52,525 nt of DNA from Beijerinckiaceae bacterium (GCA_947474545.1 CANJJI010000012.1:1-52525), one strand, 5' to 3'. Shown: positions 25,195-36,120, counted from the stretch's first letter. A program made the numbers and translations. The notes: a model not told the origin generated them from the letters alone.

Positions 25195-26205
25195 GTGAAG
25201 GGACTTGCCGCCGTAATGTTGGCTTTGCCGCTGTCAGGCATTCTGACGCCCGCGCTTGCGCAATCGGCTGAAGATTTTTATCGCGGCAAGTCCGTCAATG
25301 TGTTTATCGGCGTTGGCGTCGGCGGATTATATGATCTGAGCGCCCGTTTCGTGGCGCGCCACATCGGCCGTCATATCCCCGGCAATCCTGCGCTCGTGCC
25401 TCAGAACATGACCGGCGCTGGTGGCGTCAGCATGGTGTCCTATCTCGCCGATGTCGCGCCAAAGGATGGCGCGAACATGGGGATCATTGGCAATAACTTT
25501 CCCGCTATGCAGGCTGCCGGCAGCGACGCCATCCGTACCGATCTCGGCAAATTCCTTTGGATAGGCTCGATCTCCCCGCTGGCAGGCGTGATGTCCGTCT
25601 GGCGCACCGCGGGAGCTTCGACGATTGCGGATGCGCAACGCATGGAATTGATCGCAGGAGCGAGTGCGCGCGGAGCCGACACTTATTCCATGACTGTCAT
25701 GCTCAATGAATTTCTCGGCACAAAGTTCAAGATTGTGACCGGCTACAAGGGCGGCAACGAAATCAATCTGGCCATGGAGCGCGGCGAAGTGCAGGCGCGC
25801 TATAATTTCTGGTCGAGCTGGAAGACGACGCGGCCTGAATGGCTTAAGAACGGCGACGTCAAACTGCTTGCCTATATGGGCCCAAAGCCTGCCGATCTGC
25901 CCGGAATACCTGCCGTTACGGACCTCGTGAAGTCGGACGACGACCGCGCAGTCGTCAATCTCATCATATCGGGCACACGCCTTGGCACGCCGCTCGCATT
26001 TGCAGGTGGTGTGCCCATTGAACGGCTAGCGGTCATGCGCGCGGCGTTTCTGTCCATGACAAAAGATCCGGAATTCCTGAAGGAAGCCGAAAAACTGAAG
26101 ATGGATGTCGATCCCGTCGCAGGCGCAGACATGCAGAAAATTGTGGCTGACGTACTGGCAACGCCAAAGCATCTGGCGGCAAAAGCGCGGGCGATTCTGG
26201 AATAG
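25195..26205 (+). CDS. TctC/Bug-family periplasmic binding protein (orphan)
   Basis: A 336-residue TTT-type receptor with a signal peptide ending near LAQSAED. The GVGVGGLYDLSARFVARHIGR block and the PQNMTGAGG block are typical. The start is a GTG with GGGGAGGGA upstream. It lies 15 bases after the second GST and 20 bases before another TctC-type gene. No TctA/B permease is nearby, so it may use a distant membrane pair or act in sensing. The ligand is unknown. Confidence 0.85.
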   Translation: MKGLAAVMLALPLSGILTPALAQSAEDFYRGKSVNVFIGVGVGGLYDLSARFVARHIGRHIPGNPALVPQNMTGAGGVSMVSYLADVAPKDGANMGIIGNNFPAMQAAGSDAIRTDLGKFLWIGSISPLAGVMSVWRTAGASTIADAQRMELIAGASARGADTYSMTVMLNEFLGTKFKIVTGYKGGNEINLAMERGEVQARYNFWSSWKTTRPEWLKNGDVKLLAYMGPKPADLPGIPAVTDLVKSDDDRAVVNLIISGTRLGTPLAFAGGVPIERLAVMRAAFLSMTKDPEFLKEAEKLKMDVDPVAGADMQKIVADVLATPKHLAAKARAILE

Positions 26206-26225
26206 ACACAACAGGGGAGGCAGGC

Positions 26226-27302
26226 ATGGGCAAGTGGACATTACGTGTATGCGCATACGCACTGGCAGCGCTGGCTGCGGTCCCGGCAATGGCCAGCGAT
26301 TACTACAAGGACAAGCGCATTACCCTGCTGATTAATTTTGCGCCCGGCGGCCCCACGGATATCGAGGGGCGGATGATGGCGCGTTATCTCGGCAAGCATC
26401 TGGAGGGTAATTCCGGCGTCATCGTGCAGAACATGGATGGTGCGGGTGGCGTTGTCGGCATCAATTACATTGGCGAAATCGCGCCTAAGGATGGAACGCT
26501 GATCGGCTTCGTGACGGGCGCTGCGTTCCAGAACGCCATCGAACCCTTGTCGCGGCGCGTCGATCTCAAGACTTATGAATTCGTCGCCCATCAGGCCGGG
26601 ACCAATGTGTATTACGCCCGCAAGGATGTGAAACCCGGCCTCAATCAGGCTGCAGATATCCTTAAAGCGGAAGACCTGATTGCAGGCGGGCTGGGTGCTG
26701 ATAACACCAAGGATTTGCTGATGCGACTGTCGCTCGATCTGCTCGGCGTCAAATATAAATGGGTGACGGGCTACAAGAGCAACAATGCTGTCCGGCTAGC
26801 GCTGCAGAAAAACGAAGTCAGCATGTTTTCTGAATCACCGCCGGGCTTTCGCGCTCTGGTGATTCCAACCCTGATCGACAAGGGCGAGGCCGTGCCGCTT
26901 TATTTCGATCCGTTCCATGACGGCAAGGCCTATTACAAATCAAAGCAGATGGAGGGGCTGGACATCCTCCCCTTCAACGAATTCTACGAAAAGGTCATGG
27001 GCAAGCCGCCATCAGGCCCGCTCTGGGAAGCCTATATGGCAGGTGTTCTTCTCTCCAACAGCATGCTGCGCCAGGTCATCATGCCGCCGGGTACTCCACC
27101 CGCCGCGGTCGCGGCCGTGCGCGAAGCCATCGGTAAACTCGCTACAGACAAAGCCTTCGCCGAAGAGACCATGAAGACATTCAACTTTGTGCCGGACTGG
27201 ATCGCGACAGAAAATGTCGCCGAAGTCACACGCGCCAATATGAATCTCGATCCGAAGACCCGTGCGTTTCTGGTGGATTATATGAAGGGCGGGAAGAAGT
27301 GA
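26226..27302 (+). CDS. TctC/Bug-family periplasmic binding protein (orphan)
   Basis: A 358-residue TTT-type receptor with a signal peptide ending at AMASDYYKD. The FAPGGPTDIEGRMMARYLGKH and VQNMDGAGG blocks identify the family. The binding site region around residues 150-170 differs from its upstream neighbour (YARKDVKPG versus WRTAGAS), so the two probably bind different ligands. It is the last gene of the plus-strand set starting at 19516 and converges on dapE with 23 bases between stops. Confidence 0.85.
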   Translation: MGKWTLRVCAYALAALAAVPAMASDYYKDKRITLLINFAPGGPTDIEGRMMARYLGKHLEGNSGVIVQNMDGAGGVVGINYIGEIAPKDGTLIGFVTGAAFQNAIEPLSRRVDLKTYEFVAHQAGTNVYYARKDVKPGLNQAADILKAEDLIAGGLGADNTKDLLMRLSLDLLGVKYKWVTGYKSNNAVRLALQKNEVSMFSESPPGFRALVIPTLIDKGEAVPLYFDPFHDGKAYYKSKQMEGLDILPFNEFYEKVMGKPPSGPLWEAYMAGVLLSNSMLRQVIMPPGTPPAAVAAVREAIGKLATDKAFAEETMKTFNFVPDWIATENVAEVTRANMNLDPKTRAFLVDYMKGGKK

Positions 27303-27325
27303 GGGGTGCGGGAGAATGGCGGGAT

Positions 27326-28474
27326 TCAGCTGAAATAATCCGCCAGAACCCGACGGTAAATCGCCGCCAGCTTCTCCAGATCCTCCACCGCCACGCGCTC
27401 ATCCACCGCATGCATGGTCTGGCCAATGAGCCCAAACTCCAGCACTTCAGCATAATCCTTGATGAACCGCGCATCTGATGTGCCGCCCGTTGTCGAAAGT
27501 ACCGGCTTGCGGCCCGTTTCCGCCTCCACGGCGCGCGCGAACATGCCGACGAATTTGCCCGGCTTGGTCAGAAAAGCCACGGCATTAGTGGGCGCGAAGT
27601 CCAGAGTATAGTTTGGACGGTCGTTCAGCGTTTCCAGCCGCCGCGATATCTCTGCACGCAGTGTTTCAGGCGTCCACAGATCGTTGAAGCGTATGTTGAA
27701 GCGTGCGGTCGCCTCTGCGGGAATGACGTTAACAGCGCGATTGCCTGTCTCCAGCGACGTGATTTCCAGATTTGAGGCATCGAAATGCTCAGTGCCATTA
27801 TCGAGTGGCGTGGCGCGCAAGGTCGTCAGCAGGCGCATGATGTGATGCACGGGATTATTGGCTAGATGCGGATATCCCACATGTCCCTGTTTGCCATGCA
27901 CAGTGAGTGTCGCCGATAGAGACCCGCGCCGTCCGATCTTGATCATATCGCCGAGATGATCGGGATTGGTTGGTTCGCCCAGAATACATTGATCGAATTT
28001 TTCGCCGCGCGCGCGCGCCCATTCCAGCAGTTTGATCGTGCCGTTGACGGCGGGGCCTTCTTCATCGCCGGTGATCAGGAAAGCTATCGAGCTCTTGAAC
28101 TCCACATGGGTCTTTAAAAAATCCAGCACTGCAGTAATGGAGGCGGCAACGCCGCCCTTCATGTCGACCGCGCCGCGTCCCCACACCATGCCTTCGGCGA
28201 TTTCAGCAGAGAAGGGATCGAACCGCCAATGGGCGGCGTCGCCAACAGGCACAACGTCTGTATGACCTGCAAACATCAGGCAGGGTGAGCCATCGCCGAT
28301 GCGGGCATAAAGGTTGTCAGTATCGGGATAACCCTCAGCGCTGAATGTGACACGGTGAGTTTCAAAACCAGCCGCTTTCAGGATATTTTCGATCAGCCCA
28401 AGCGCGCCGGCATCGGCGGGCGTGACAGACGGGCAGCGAATGAGATCACGGGTAAGAGATAGTACGTCTGACAT
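27326..28474 (-). CDS. dapE: Succinyl-diaminopimelate desuccinylase
   Basis: A 382-residue zinc aminopeptidase-fold enzyme. It hydrolyses N-succinyl-LL-diaminopimelate to LL-diaminopimelate and succinate for lysine and peptidoglycan synthesis. The metal-site motifs are complete: [19 protein letters not shown] and [11 protein letters not shown], with the later RFIKDYAE. The frame extends eight codons upstream; the ATG at 28474 ([11 protein letters not shown]) matches known DapE starts. It follows a DUF805 gene by four bases and is the end of the housekeeping block that also contains dapD. Confidence 0.93.
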   Translation of the reverse strand: MSDVLSLTRDLIRCPSVTPADAGALGLIENILKAAGFETHRVTFSAEGYPDTDNLYARIGDGSPCLMFAGHTDVVPVGDAAHWRFDPFSAEIAEGMVWGRGAVDMKGGVAASITAVLDFLKTHVEFKSSIAFLITGDEEGPAVNGTIKLLEWARARGEKFDQCILGEPTNPDHLGDMIKIGRRGSLSATLTVHGKQGHVGYPHLANNPVHHIMRLLTTLRATPLDNGTEHFDASNLEITSLETGNRAVNVIPAEATARFNIRFNDLWTPETLRAEISRRLETLNDRPNYTLDFAPTNAVAFLTKPGKFVGMFARAVEAETGRKPVLSTTGGTSDARFIKDYAEVLEFGLIGQTMHAVDERVAVEDLEKLAAIYRRVLADYFS

Positions 28475-28478
28475 TGGC

Positions 28479-28934
28479 CTATTTGGGTTCCGGTCCAAAC
28501 CGGTTAGGTCCCGGCGTTCCCGCCCGGCATCCCAGTTCGAAAATGACGATGGCGATGACGCCCAGCAGGGGCAATCCAGTGGCCCAGCCGAGCGGCGTAT
28601 ATTGCCCGCTCTCCTGGGTCAGCGCGAATGTTTCAAACACCGAGAACAGCAACAAGAGCGCGATAAAGCACCAGGACAGGTGAGGCGTCTGATCGCGATC
28701 TTCCTGACGTTTGACGAGCACGGCAAAGAGCGGCCATGCACAAATGACATCGAGAAACAGAGACAGATTGCGGAACCAGAGCGGTGGAATGGCTTTGTCC
28801 GGATCGATGGCGAAACTGCTCATGACCGGCACTTGCACCGCCAGCTGGAAAACGATGATCGCAATCACGCCGATCCAGAATTGGCGGCGGGGAATTCTGC
28901 CGTGCAGCGAGAAAAACAGGTGATACCAGTTCAT
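28479..28934 (-). CDS. DUF805-type membrane protein
   Basis: A 151-residue protein with the DUF805 opening pattern ([19 protein letters not shown]) and about four hydrophobic helices, ending in [10 protein letters not shown], as the family often does. The function of DUF805 is unknown. It is four bases upstream of dapE on the same strand. It is one of three DUF805-like genes in this operon-like block. Confidence 0.8.
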   Translation of the reverse strand: MNWYHLFFSLHGRIPRRQFWIGVIAIIVFQLAVQVPVMSSFAIDPDKAIPPLWFRNLSLFLDVICAWPLFAVLVKRQEDRDQTPHLSWCFIALLLLFSVFETFALTQESGQYTPLGWATGLPLLGVIAIVIFELGCRAGTPGPNRFGPEPK

Positions 28935-28998
28935 ATCAGTCCAGCATTGCAGCGGTCCGAAGCAGGCCGCTGCGATGCTCTAGCATATTGCCGAGTGA

Positions 28999-29343
28999 TT
29001 ACCCAGCCAGAGGATCCGGTCCGTATTTGTTCGCTCCCTGGGTCCCGCGCAGAAAACCAACTTCCACAATATACCAGATGAAGCCGATCAGCGGGATGAA
29101 GTTGATGCAAAGCCACCAGCCGGATTTATCGCGGTCATGATAGCGTTTGATGGCAACAAAGATACTGGGCACAAGCGTCGCCAGCACAACGATGATCTGG
29201 ATGAGATTGCCGAATGCGCCGCCGATGACTTCGCCTATTCCGGTGCCAACAAGGTTGACGACGAACATAATCAAATTGGCAATCCAGAAAGGTTTCCGGT
29301 TGAGCCGGCCATCATAGGTCAGAAATATATTTTGCCAGTCCAT
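28999..29343 (-). CDS. DUF805-type membrane protein
   Basis: A 114-residue protein with the canonical DUF805 start WQNIFLTYDGRLNRKPFW, three helices, the YHDRDKSGWW segment and the C-terminal GTQGANKYGPDP. The frame reaches upstream to 29424, but the ATG at 29343 is preferred: it has GGAG six bases upstream and starts exactly at the family N-terminus. Its function is unknown; the neighbours are a TctC-type binding protein and another DUF805 gene. Confidence 0.82.
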   Translation of the reverse strand: MDWQNIFLTYDGRLNRKPFWIANLIMFVVNLVGTGIGEVIGGAFGNLIQIIVVLATLVPSIFVAIKRYHDRDKSGWWLCINFIPLIGFIWYIVEVGFLRGTQGANKYGPDPLAG

Positions 29344-29442
29344 ATTCATCTCCGTTGTAACCCCGCATCTCGATGCTTGGCAGTTGGAGCTGCAGGCGTC
29401 AAATAAAGATGCCATAGGTTTCAAATGTTTCAGAGCCTCCGG

Positions 29443-30468
29443 TCAGCGGCCTTCGACACCCAGGAGTCGTTGTACCCGCTCCACGACCGGCCTCGGGGTG
29501 TCGTAAATTTCGGAGATCAGGCGTGTGATGGACTCGTGAGATACCGGCCGCACGTCGAGCTTGAGCGCCGACATTTCCGCCAGAAATGTCTTGTCCGCCA
29601 GGGTCGCTGCAAAAGCGGATCGCAAAGCGCCAATGCGATCCAGCGGCACGCCTTCAGGCGCCATCACCGGCCGCATATAGCTCAATGGCGCGTACACGAG
29701 CCGGAAGACGGCTTTTTCTTCAGGAGCGGAAATGCGGTCGAGCAGGTTGGGCACGTCAGGCAGATCGGGATTCGATCGCAAACCCAGTTGCACAGGCACT
29801 GTGATCTTTCCGCTGGCGACCTGCTCCAGAAGGTCAATCTTGATCGTCGAGCCGGGCAAGCCGCACTGGCCATCGACTTCGCCGCGTTCAGCTGCCAGGC
29901 GAACCTCGATCATGCCAGGATAGCCTGTGACGATCTTGAACTTGTGGCCGAACAACTCGTTCAGCAATCGTCCATCGATAGCCGAGCCGCCGGTACTGCC
30001 CGTCGCGCCGATGACGATTTCCCGTTTGCCAAGATCGTCCGCAGTCCTGATGTCCTTGGCCCAGAATGCGCAGACAGTTGTGTCGTCGGAGAGACTGCCA
30101 AGCCAGTTGAATCTGCGCGGATCGTAATTCGCGGATTTCGGGTCGAGCAGCGGTGCTGTCGTGCTTTGCGGGTTGGACAACGCGAGTGTCAGCCCATCTT
30201 TGACAGCGACACTCGCGACGAAGCGGACAGCGTTCAAACCTCCAGCGCCGGGCATATTCTGAACGATGACTGTGGGCTGGCCGGAAATGTGCCGTCCCAT
30301 ATGACGGCCGAGCGCACGGGCATAGAGATCGAATGTCGATCCGGGCGGATAACCGACAACGATCTTGAGTGTCTTGCTCGCAAAAAAATCTTCCTGCGCG
30401 CCTGCGCCAATTGGCAACAGCATGCTCGCGCAGAACATTGCCAGCGCTACCGCCCACCTTGACGCCAT
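29443..30468 (-). CDS. TctC/Bug-family periplasmic binding protein inserted in the dap block
   Basis: A 341-residue TTT-type receptor. The signal peptide ends near AGAQEDFF. GYPPGSTFDLYARALGRHMGRH and the VQNMPGAGG block mark the family. The longest frame begins at 30522; the ATG at 30468 has GGGAGGG just upstream and gives a proper signal peptide. It lies on the same strand as dapD, the DUF805 genes and dapE, interrupting a normally housekeeping gene order. No cognate permeases are seen. Its ligand is unknown. Confidence 0.85.
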   Translation of the reverse strand: MASRWAVALAMFCASMLLPIGAGAQEDFFASKTLKIVVGYPPGSTFDLYARALGRHMGRHISGQPTVIVQNMPGAGGLNAVRFVASVAVKDGLTLALSNPQSTTAPLLDPKSANYDPRRFNWLGSLSDDTTVCAFWAKDIRTADDLGKREIVIGATGSTGGSAIDGRLLNELFGHKFKIVTGYPGMIEVRLAAERGEVDGQCGLPGSTIKIDLLEQVASGKITVPVQLGLRSNPDLPDVPNLLDRISAPEEKAVFRLVYAPLSYMRPVMAPEGVPLDRIGALRSAFAATLADKTFLAEMSALKLDVRPVSHESITRLISEIYDTPRPVVERVQRLLGVEGR

Positions 30469-30528
30469 GCAGCCCTCCCGGATTTTTCCGGAAGCATAGG
30501 ACCGGCAATGCCGGAATGGCAAATGATG

Positions 30529-31011
30529 TCAGGCCGGATTTTGGCTTTCGAGAATTCCAAGATCGAGCAGATGCCAGATCACAACAGCAGCCAGCGCCAC
30601 ATCGCAACCCGCCACCAGCGCCCAGGGCATCGATTCTGTTACGCGGGGATAGAGCCAGTGCGCAGCCCCGGCGAACAATGCGGCCAGCGGCAACAGGCCG
30701 GCTAGACCGGGCATCCGCCCACGTGTGCGCAGGCGTTTTGCTGACAGGTTGGTGTAGCAGACCGCAATCAGAATGATCGAAAAAGCGTAGACCGCCAGAT
30801 AACCATAAGCGAGGGTCGTCATCGGATCGAGAAAGGCCCTCTGATCCAGGCCTCGCTGCCCCCAGGGAGCCAGCACCAGCCAGACGATGGTCATCACGAC
30901 AAGCACGGAGGCCAGCGGAATGAGCCCGCTCCACCACGCCGCGCGGCTGAGCCCTCCCTCATCATTACGATAGAGAAAGCGAAAACCTTCAGCGCTGAAT
31001 ATGCCGGCCAT
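30529..31011 (-). CDS. DUF805-like membrane protein
   Basis: A 160-residue protein with four hydrophobic helices and a DUF805-like opening (FRFLYRNDEGGLSRAAWW). Its ATG overlaps the dapD stop (TAATG), so it is co-translated with dapD. It is shorter in the C-terminal tail than the other two copies and lacks their GPN(R/K)(F/Y)GP ending, so the family assignment is weaker. Function is unknown. Confidence 0.7.
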   Translation of the reverse strand: MAGIFSAEGFRFLYRNDEGGLSRAAWWSGLIPLASVLVVMTIVWLVLAPWGQRGLDQRAFLDPMTTLAYGYLAVYAFSIILIAVCYTNLSAKRLRTRGRMPGLAGLLPLAALFAGAAHWLYPRVTESMPWALVAGCDVALAAVVIWHLLDLGILESQNPA

Positions 31012-31877
31012 TAATCGCGCAACAGGTCGTTGATGCCCGTCTTTGAGCGGGTCTGCGCATCGACTGTCTTCACGATGACCGCGCAATAAAGCGAAGGGCC
31101 CGGGGTCCCGTCCGGCAGCGGTTTGCCGGGCATGGAGCCTGACACCACAACAGAATAGGGCGGCACATAGCCCATGTGCACCTTGCCGGTGGCGCGGTCG
31201 ATGACTTTAGTGGAAGAACCGATGAATACACCCATGGACAACACCGAGCCTTCGCCGATGATCACGCCCTCGACCACTTCCGAGCGCGCACCGATGAAGC
31301 AATTGTCCTCAATGATCGTCGGGTTCGCCTGCAAGGGCTCAAGTACGCCGCCAATGCCAACGCCGCCGGACAGATGGACGTTCTTGCCGATCTGCGCGCA
31401 GGAGCCCACGGTCGCCCATGTGTCGACCATCGTGCCACTGTCCACATAGGCGCCGAGGTTGACGAAGGACGGCATCAGGATGACATTGGGGGCAATGAAT
31501 GCAGATTTGCGGACGACGGCGCCGGGCACGGCCCGAAACCCTGCTGCCTTGAATGTCGCTGCATCCCAATGGGCAAATTTCAGCGGCACTTTGTCAAAGC
31601 CAAAGGCCTGTCCGCCTGCGCCGGGCGCGGTCATGAAGGGTGCATTGTCTTCCAGACGGAAGGAGAGCAGCACCGCCTTCTTGAGCCATTGATTGATCTG
31701 CCAAGCTTCCGGGCCAGTCTTGCCGGCCACCTTCTCAGCGACACGGGCCTTGCCGGAATCGAGCAGGCTCAGTGCTTCCTCAACAGCATCGCGCACTTCG
31801 CCCTTGGTCTGGGCGTTGATAGAGGCGGAATTGGCGAAAGCGTCGTTGATGGTTTTTTCAAGTGCGGCGTGGGACAT
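31011..31877 (-). CDS. dapD: Tetrahydrodipicolinate N-succinyltransferase
   Basis: A 288-residue left-handed beta-helix enzyme that transfers succinyl from succinyl-CoA to tetrahydrodipicolinate in the lysine/peptidoglycan pathway. The hexapeptide-repeat core runs about residues 110-240 (for example [20 protein letters not shown] and [11 protein letters not shown]). The start at 31877 ([14 protein letters not shown]) matches alphaproteobacterial DapD; the frame extends 21 codons further but without support. The stop overlaps the next gene by one base. It is functionally linked to dapE at the end of the block. Confidence 0.94.
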   Translation of the reverse strand: MSHAALEKTINDAFANSASINAQTKGEVRDAVEEALSLLDSGKARVAEKVAGKTGPEAWQINQWLKKAVLLSFRLEDNAPFMTAPGAGGQAFGFDKVPLKFAHWDAATFKAAGFRAVPGAVVRKSAFIAPNVILMPSFVNLGAYVDSGTMVDTWATVGSCAQIGKNVHLSGGVGIGGVLEPLQANPTIIEDNCFIGARSEVVEGVIIGEGSVLSMGVFIGSSTKVIDRATGKVHMGYVPPYSVVVSGSMPGKPLPDGTPGPSLYCAVIVKTVDAQTRSKTGINDLLRD

Positions 31878-31936
31878 GGATTGATCTCGCAAGGGCCAGA
31901 ATTTGCGCGGAGATATGCCGGGTTGGGCGGGTGAGG

Positions 31937-32671
31937 TCAATGGGAAGGCGTCACGCGTCCCAAAAAGCCTGAAAGATCGTCGGTTACGAAGTCCACATGC
32001 TGTTTTTGCCCGCGCAGGATTTCCCAGTCTTCGCGATGGTCCCGCGTCCCTGATTTCGGGACGACAAGCACCGTTCTCATGCCGTGCTGATGCGGCACGA
32101 GCAAATTGCGTTCGATATCTTCAAACAGCACGGCCCGCATGGGATCGACGCCTAGCCGCTCGAAGAAACTCGCATAGACTTGCGGATGCGGTTTGGGAAC
32201 GAGGTCCGCAGCAACGATGTCGTAGACATCCTCGAACAATCCACCGAGGCCGAGTTGTTCTGCGGTTTTCATGGCATGATCGCGCGAACCATTGGTCAGG
32301 ATCAGCCGTCGCCCGGGCAGAGCTGCGATGGCGCGCGCCAGCGCATGATCGGGATCAATATCGCTGCGGTCGATATCATGCACGAATTGCAGGTAGCCAT
32401 CGGGTGAAATGCCATGCTCTTCGATCAGACCATGCATCGTGGTGCCATAGCGTTGATAATAATATTTCTGCAGCGCGCGGCTGGAAATTCCATCCAGCCC
32501 AAACATCTCGCACATGTAATAGGTTATACGCATATCGATACGCGGCCACAGATCGCAATGGGCGGGATATAGCGTGTTGTCGAGATCGAACACCCAGGTG
32601 TCTATGTGGGCGAAACGCGCGGCGTCCGCGATTGCGCCCATCCCAACTTCCTCTGATGCAGGTTCGCTCAC
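31937..32671 (-). CDS. HAD-family pyrimidine 5'-nucleotidase
   Basis: A 244-residue haloacid-dehalogenase phosphatase of the SDT1/PHM8 pyrimidine 5'-nucleotidase group. Motif I is FDLDNTLYP, motif II is LTNGSRDH, the conserved Lys is in PKPHPQ, and motif IV is FEDIERN. It dephosphorylates nucleotides such as UMP or CMP. It is standard between argB and dapD in Rhizobiales. The first codon is a GTG overlapping the argB stop (GTGA); an internal ATG ten codons later is an alternative start. Confidence 0.88.
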   Translation of the reverse strand: MSEPASEEVGMGAIADAARFAHIDTWVFDLDNTLYPAHCDLWPRIDMRITYYMCEMFGLDGISSRALQKYYYQRYGTTMHGLIEEHGISPDGYLQFVHDIDRSDIDPDHALARAIAALPGRRLILTNGSRDHAMKTAEQLGLGGLFEDVYDIVAADLVPKPHPQVYASFFERLGVDPMRAVLFEDIERNLLVPHQHGMRTVLVVPKSGTRDHREDWEILRGQKQHVDFVTDDLSGFLGRVTPSH

Positions 32672-33564
32672 CGTGTGATCAACGTTCCTGCGCCATGGTC
32701 AGTGAGAAGCTCCACCAGAACCGCATGGGGCGATTTGCCATCGAGGATGACGACGCCTTCAACCCCCTGCTCAATGGCATAGATGCAAGTCTCGACCTTG
32801 GGGATCATCCCGCCAGTGATTGTTCCATCGGCGATGAGGTCGCGGATCTGGCGCACGCTCAATTCCTTGATCAGCTGCTTGTTCTTGTCGAGAACGCCGG
32901 GAACGTCTGTCAGGAACAGGAGACGTTTGGCCTTTAATGCGCCGGCAATCGCGCCTGCGAACGTGTCCGCATTGACGTTGAAAGTTTCGCCGTTGGCGCC
33001 AGAAGCAACTGGCGCGAGAACGGGAATGAGATCGCGGCCGAGCACCTGATCGAGTACGGTCGTATCGACCTTGGCGGGCTCGCCAACGAATCCGAGATCG
33101 ACATGCTTTTCGATATTGGAATCGGGATCGCGGATGGTCCGGCTGACTTTTTCAGCGATAACCATGTTGCCGTCCTTGCCGCACAGGCCGATGGCGCGCC
33201 CGCCCTCATTGTTGATAAAGCCGACGATCTGCTTGTTGATGGACCCACACAGGACCATTTCGACGATTTCCACGGTCGCCTTGTCGGTGACGCGCAGCCC
33301 TGCTGCAAATTCGGATTTGATATTGAGCTTTTTCAGCATGTCGCCGATCTGCGGCCCGCCGCCGTGTACAACAACAGGATTCACGCCGGACTGCTCCAGC
33401 AGCACCATGTCGCGCGCGAACTGTCGCGCCACATTCTCGTCGCCCATGGCATGGCCGCCATATTTCACGACAATGATCGATTCGTCGTAACGCAGCATAT
33501 GGGGCAGCGCCTGCATGAGGATTTCGGCGCGCTCCTGCGGCGTGGCTGTGGGCTTCTCGGTCAT
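32668..33564 (-). CDS. argB: Acetylglutamate kinase
   Basis: A 298-residue amino-acid kinase of arginine synthesis, phosphorylating N-acetylglutamate. It shows KYGGHAMGD (about residue 33), [10 protein letters not shown], the [10 protein letters not shown] segment and GGMIPKVE near the C-terminus. The frame begins upstream at 33678 inside engB, but the ATG at 33564 ([14 protein letters not shown]) matches related proteins; an ATG three codons earlier is possible. Part of the yidC-engB-argB-dap housekeeping run. Confidence 0.94.
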   Translation of the reverse strand: MTEKPTATPQERAEILMQALPHMLRYDESIIVVKYGGHAMGDENVARQFARDMVLLEQSGVNPVVVHGGGPQIGDMLKKLNIKSEFAAGLRVTDKATVEIVEMVLCGSINKQIVGFINNEGGRAIGLCGKDGNMVIAEKVSRTIRDPDSNIEKHVDLGFVGEPAKVDTTVLDQVLGRDLIPVLAPVASGANGETFNVNADTFAGAIAGALKAKRLLFLTDVPGVLDKNKQLIKELSVRQIRDLIADGTITGGMIPKVETCIYAIEQGVEGVVILDGKSPHAVLVELLTDHGAGTLITR

Positions 33565-33619
33565 GAAAAACATTCCAGGCTCGGTTGACGGCGCTGTTTT
33601 AAAGGCTTGGGCCGCCAGA

Positions 33620-34312
33620 TCAAAGCCCCTTTTCGCCCACCAGCTGGGCAATCGCAGCGCGTAGTTCGGCAATGCCATCGCCGGTTTCAGAGGATGTGAA
33701 AATGACCTCGGGGTGGGCGGCAGGGTGTTTTTGCAGTCCGGCCAAGGTTTCTGCGATGCGGCTGTCCACCTCGCTCTTTTTCACTTCGTCCTTCTTGGTC
33801 AATATGACCTGATAGGATTGGGCGGATTTATCGAGCAGGGTCATCATTTCGTGATCGGACTCCTTGAGCCCGTGGCGGCCGTCGATCAGCACATAGACGC
33901 GCGCCAGCGTGGAGCGGCCACGCAGATATTCATGCATGAGTTTGGTCCAGCCGCTGATCTTCTCCTTGGAGACCGCTGCATAACCATAGCCCGGCATATC
34001 GACGATCCGCAGCTTCTCTTCGCCGGGCATTCCGCCTATGGCAAAAAAGTTCAGCTGTTGCGTACGGCCTGGCGTATGCGAGGTTCGGGCCAGAGCCTTT
34101 CGACCGGTCAGCGCATTGAGCAGCGAGGACTTGCCTACATTGGAGCGGCCCGCAAAGGCAAATTCCTGCACGCTTTCAGGTGGCAGATTTCCGGCAGCCG
34201 AAGACGCCCAGAAGAATTCGCAGATGCCCGCAAACAGCAGGCGTCCACGTTCCACAAAGTCCGGCTTCAGGCCGTCTTCTTCTTGAACAGGCCCGACAGA
34301 TTGTCCCACAGT
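33620..34312 (-). CDS. engB: Ribosome-biogenesis GTPase EngB (YsxC/YihA)
   Basis: A GTPase of about 230 residues needed for assembly of the large ribosomal subunit. The P-loop is [11 protein letters not shown]3 is DMPGYG and G4 is TKKDE. The open frame reaches an ATG at 34378, deep inside yidC. Alphaproteobacterial EngB proteins begin only 10-25 residues before the GRLLFAG block, so a GTG at 34312 is chosen (46 bases overlap with yidC). A second GTG at 34255 would avoid the overlap; which is used is unclear. Confidence 0.9.
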   Translation of the reverse strand, partial: TVGQSVGPVQEEDGLKPDFVERGRLLFAGICEFFWASSAAGNLPPESVQEFAFAGRSNVGKSSLLNALTGRKALARTSHTPGRTQQLNFFAIGGMPGEEKLRIVDMPGYGYAAVSKEKISGWTKLMHEYLRGRSTLARVYVLIDGRHGLKESDHEMMTLLDKSAQSYQVILTKKDEVKKSEVDSRIAETLAGLQKHPAAHPEVIFTSSETGDGIAELRAAIAQLVGEKGL

Positions 34313-36120
34313 TCCACCTTCACACCCTGTTTTTTCATGATGAAATATTGTTGGCTGACAGACAAAAGATTGTTCCACGTCCAGTAGATCACGAGCCCAG
34401 CCGGGAATGAGCCCAGCATGAACGTGAAGATAACAGGCATCCAGGCGAACATGCTTTTCTGAACAGGGTCGGTCGGTTCAGGGTTCATCTTCATCTGGAT
34501 GAACATCGACACGCCCATGATCAGCGGCCAGACGCCGATATGCAGATAGGGGCCAACCGCAGGAAGCTGGGTGGGATCGAACGGCAGCAATCCGAACAGA
34601 TTGAACAGATTGGTGGGATCGGCGGACGACAAATCTCTGATCCAGCCAAAGAACGGTGCGTGGCGCATTTCGATGGTGATGAAGATCACCTTGTAAAGCG
34701 CGAAGAACACGGGGATCTGGATCAGGATCGGCCAGCAGCCTGCAACCGGATTGATTTTCTCGCGCTTGTAGAGCGCCATCATTTCCTGCTGCAGCTTTTG
34801 CTTATCGTTGGCGTAGCGTTCCTGCATGGCTTTCATTTCAGGCTGAACAGCCTTCATTTTTGCCATGGATTCATAGCTGCGATTGGCGAGCGGGAAGAAC
34901 GCCCCCTTGATCAGTACAGTGATCAACAGGATGGCGACGCCGAAATTGCCGACATATTTGTAAATCCAGTCAATCGCGACAAACAGCGGCCTGGTGATGA
35001 AATAGAACCAGCCCCAGTCGATCATCAGATCGAAATTCTTGATGTTTTGCTGCTTCTGATAGCCGTCGATGATCTGGCTTTCTTTCGCTCCTGCGAAAAT
35101 CTGGTGCGTGGCGGCGGCGCTCGCGCCCGGTGCTATAGTTTGTGGCGCCTCCAAGATATCGGTCTGATAACCCGGCTTCGGCGAAGTCGCTCCAGCGATT
35201 GAAAACCGTCCTTCAAACGGCGCGGCCTGATCCGGAATGATCGCGGCAGCCCAATATTTGTCTGTGATGCCGATCCAACCGCCGGTGCCCTTCATTGTGC
35301 GGGCGCCGTCCTTTTCTTTCACAATCGCGTCATAGGTGATTTCCTGAACCTTGGAATCGCCGATGACGCCGATCAAACCTTCATGCAAGACATAGAAACC
35401 ATCAGTCTTCGGCTTTCCGATGCGATGGACCAGCGCGTAGGGATGGAGGATCGCGGTATCGCTGGACTTGTTTTCAACACTGTCCTTGACCGTGAAGAGG
35501 AATTTTTCGTCGACCGAGAACGTGCGGGTGAACAACAAGCCCTGACCATTGTCCCACGTCAGCGTCACCGTTTTGCCGGGACTCAGGTCGGAAGAGGTGC
35601 TTGTCCAGAGCGTGTCAGGTTTGGGCAGTGCTATTTTGATGTCAGCGGAGACAAAACCTGTCTCTACGTAATAAGGATCCGCCGAGCCGGTTGGCGAAAG
35701 CAGGTGAATGATGTCGCTGTCGGGCTTTATGGTCTCCCGATAGGCCTTCAGGCTGATGTCATCGAGTTTGCCGCCCTTGAGCGAAATCGACCCGGAGAGT
35801 GAAGGCGTATCGATGCGGATGCGGGGGCTTGCGGCGAGTGCGGTATTGCGATCGAGCACAACGGGGACAGCCGGTGCGACGGGAATAGCGGCAGCGCCGG
35901 GAGCTGCCGGGGCCGATGCACCAGCTGGCGAGGCAGGTGTTCCAGCTGCTGGCTGTGAAGCTGGCGCTCCTGCTTCAGGTGTCTGTGCCGATGGTTGCTG
36001 CTGCCCTGTTGTTGTTTTGGGGGCTACCGGCTTGGGCGGGCCAAAGTAAAATTGCCAGCCTACTATGACGAGCAACGACAGACCCATGGCAAGGAAAAGA
36101 TTTTTCTGGTCGTCTCTCAT
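34267..36120 (-). CDS. yidC: Membrane protein insertase YidC
   Basis: A 617-residue inner-membrane insertase. The N-terminal signal-anchor helix (about residues 8-27) is followed by a Pro/Ala-rich linker, the large periplasmic beta-sandwich domain (about 95-340) and five C-terminal helices (about 365-590). It inserts membrane proteins alone or with SecYEG. Length and layout are typical of Gram-negative YidC1. It lies 66 bases after rnpA; no yidD gene is found between them. Confidence 0.95.
   Translation of the reverse strand: MRDDQKNLFLAMGLSLLVIVGWQFYFGPPKPVAPKTTTGQQQPSAQTPEAGAPASQPAAGTPASPAGASAPAAPGAAAIPVAPAVPVVLDRNTALAASPRIRIDTPSLSGSISLKGGKLDDISLKAYRETIKPDSDIIHLLSPTGSADPYYVETGFVSADIKIALPKPDTLWTSTSSDLSPGKTVTLTWDNGQGLLFTRTFSVDEKFLFTVKDSVENKSSDTAILHPYALVHRIGKPKTDGFYVLHEGLIGVIGDSKVQEITYDAIVKEKDGARTMKGTGGWIGITDKYWAAAIIPDQAAPFEGRFSIAGATSPKPGYQTDILEAPQTIAPGASAAATHQIFAGAKESQIIDGYQKQQNIKNFDLMIDWGWFYFITRPLFVAIDWIYKYVGNFGVAILLITVLIKGAFFPLANRSYESMAKMKAVQPEMKAMQERYANDKQKLQQEMMALYKREKINPVAGCWPILIQIPVFFALYKVIFITIEMRHAPFFGWIRDLSSADPTNLFNLFGLLPFDPTQLPAVGPYLHIGVWPLIMGVSMFIQMKMNPEPTDPVQKSMFAWMPVIFTFMLGSFPAGLVIYWTWNNLLSVSQQYFIMKKQGVKVELWDNLSGLFKKKTA

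Noticed and set aside
29425-30462. 345-residue open frame on the plus strand
   Set aside because: It is the antisense shadow of the TctC-type gene, which has a signal peptide, family motifs and a good ribosome site.
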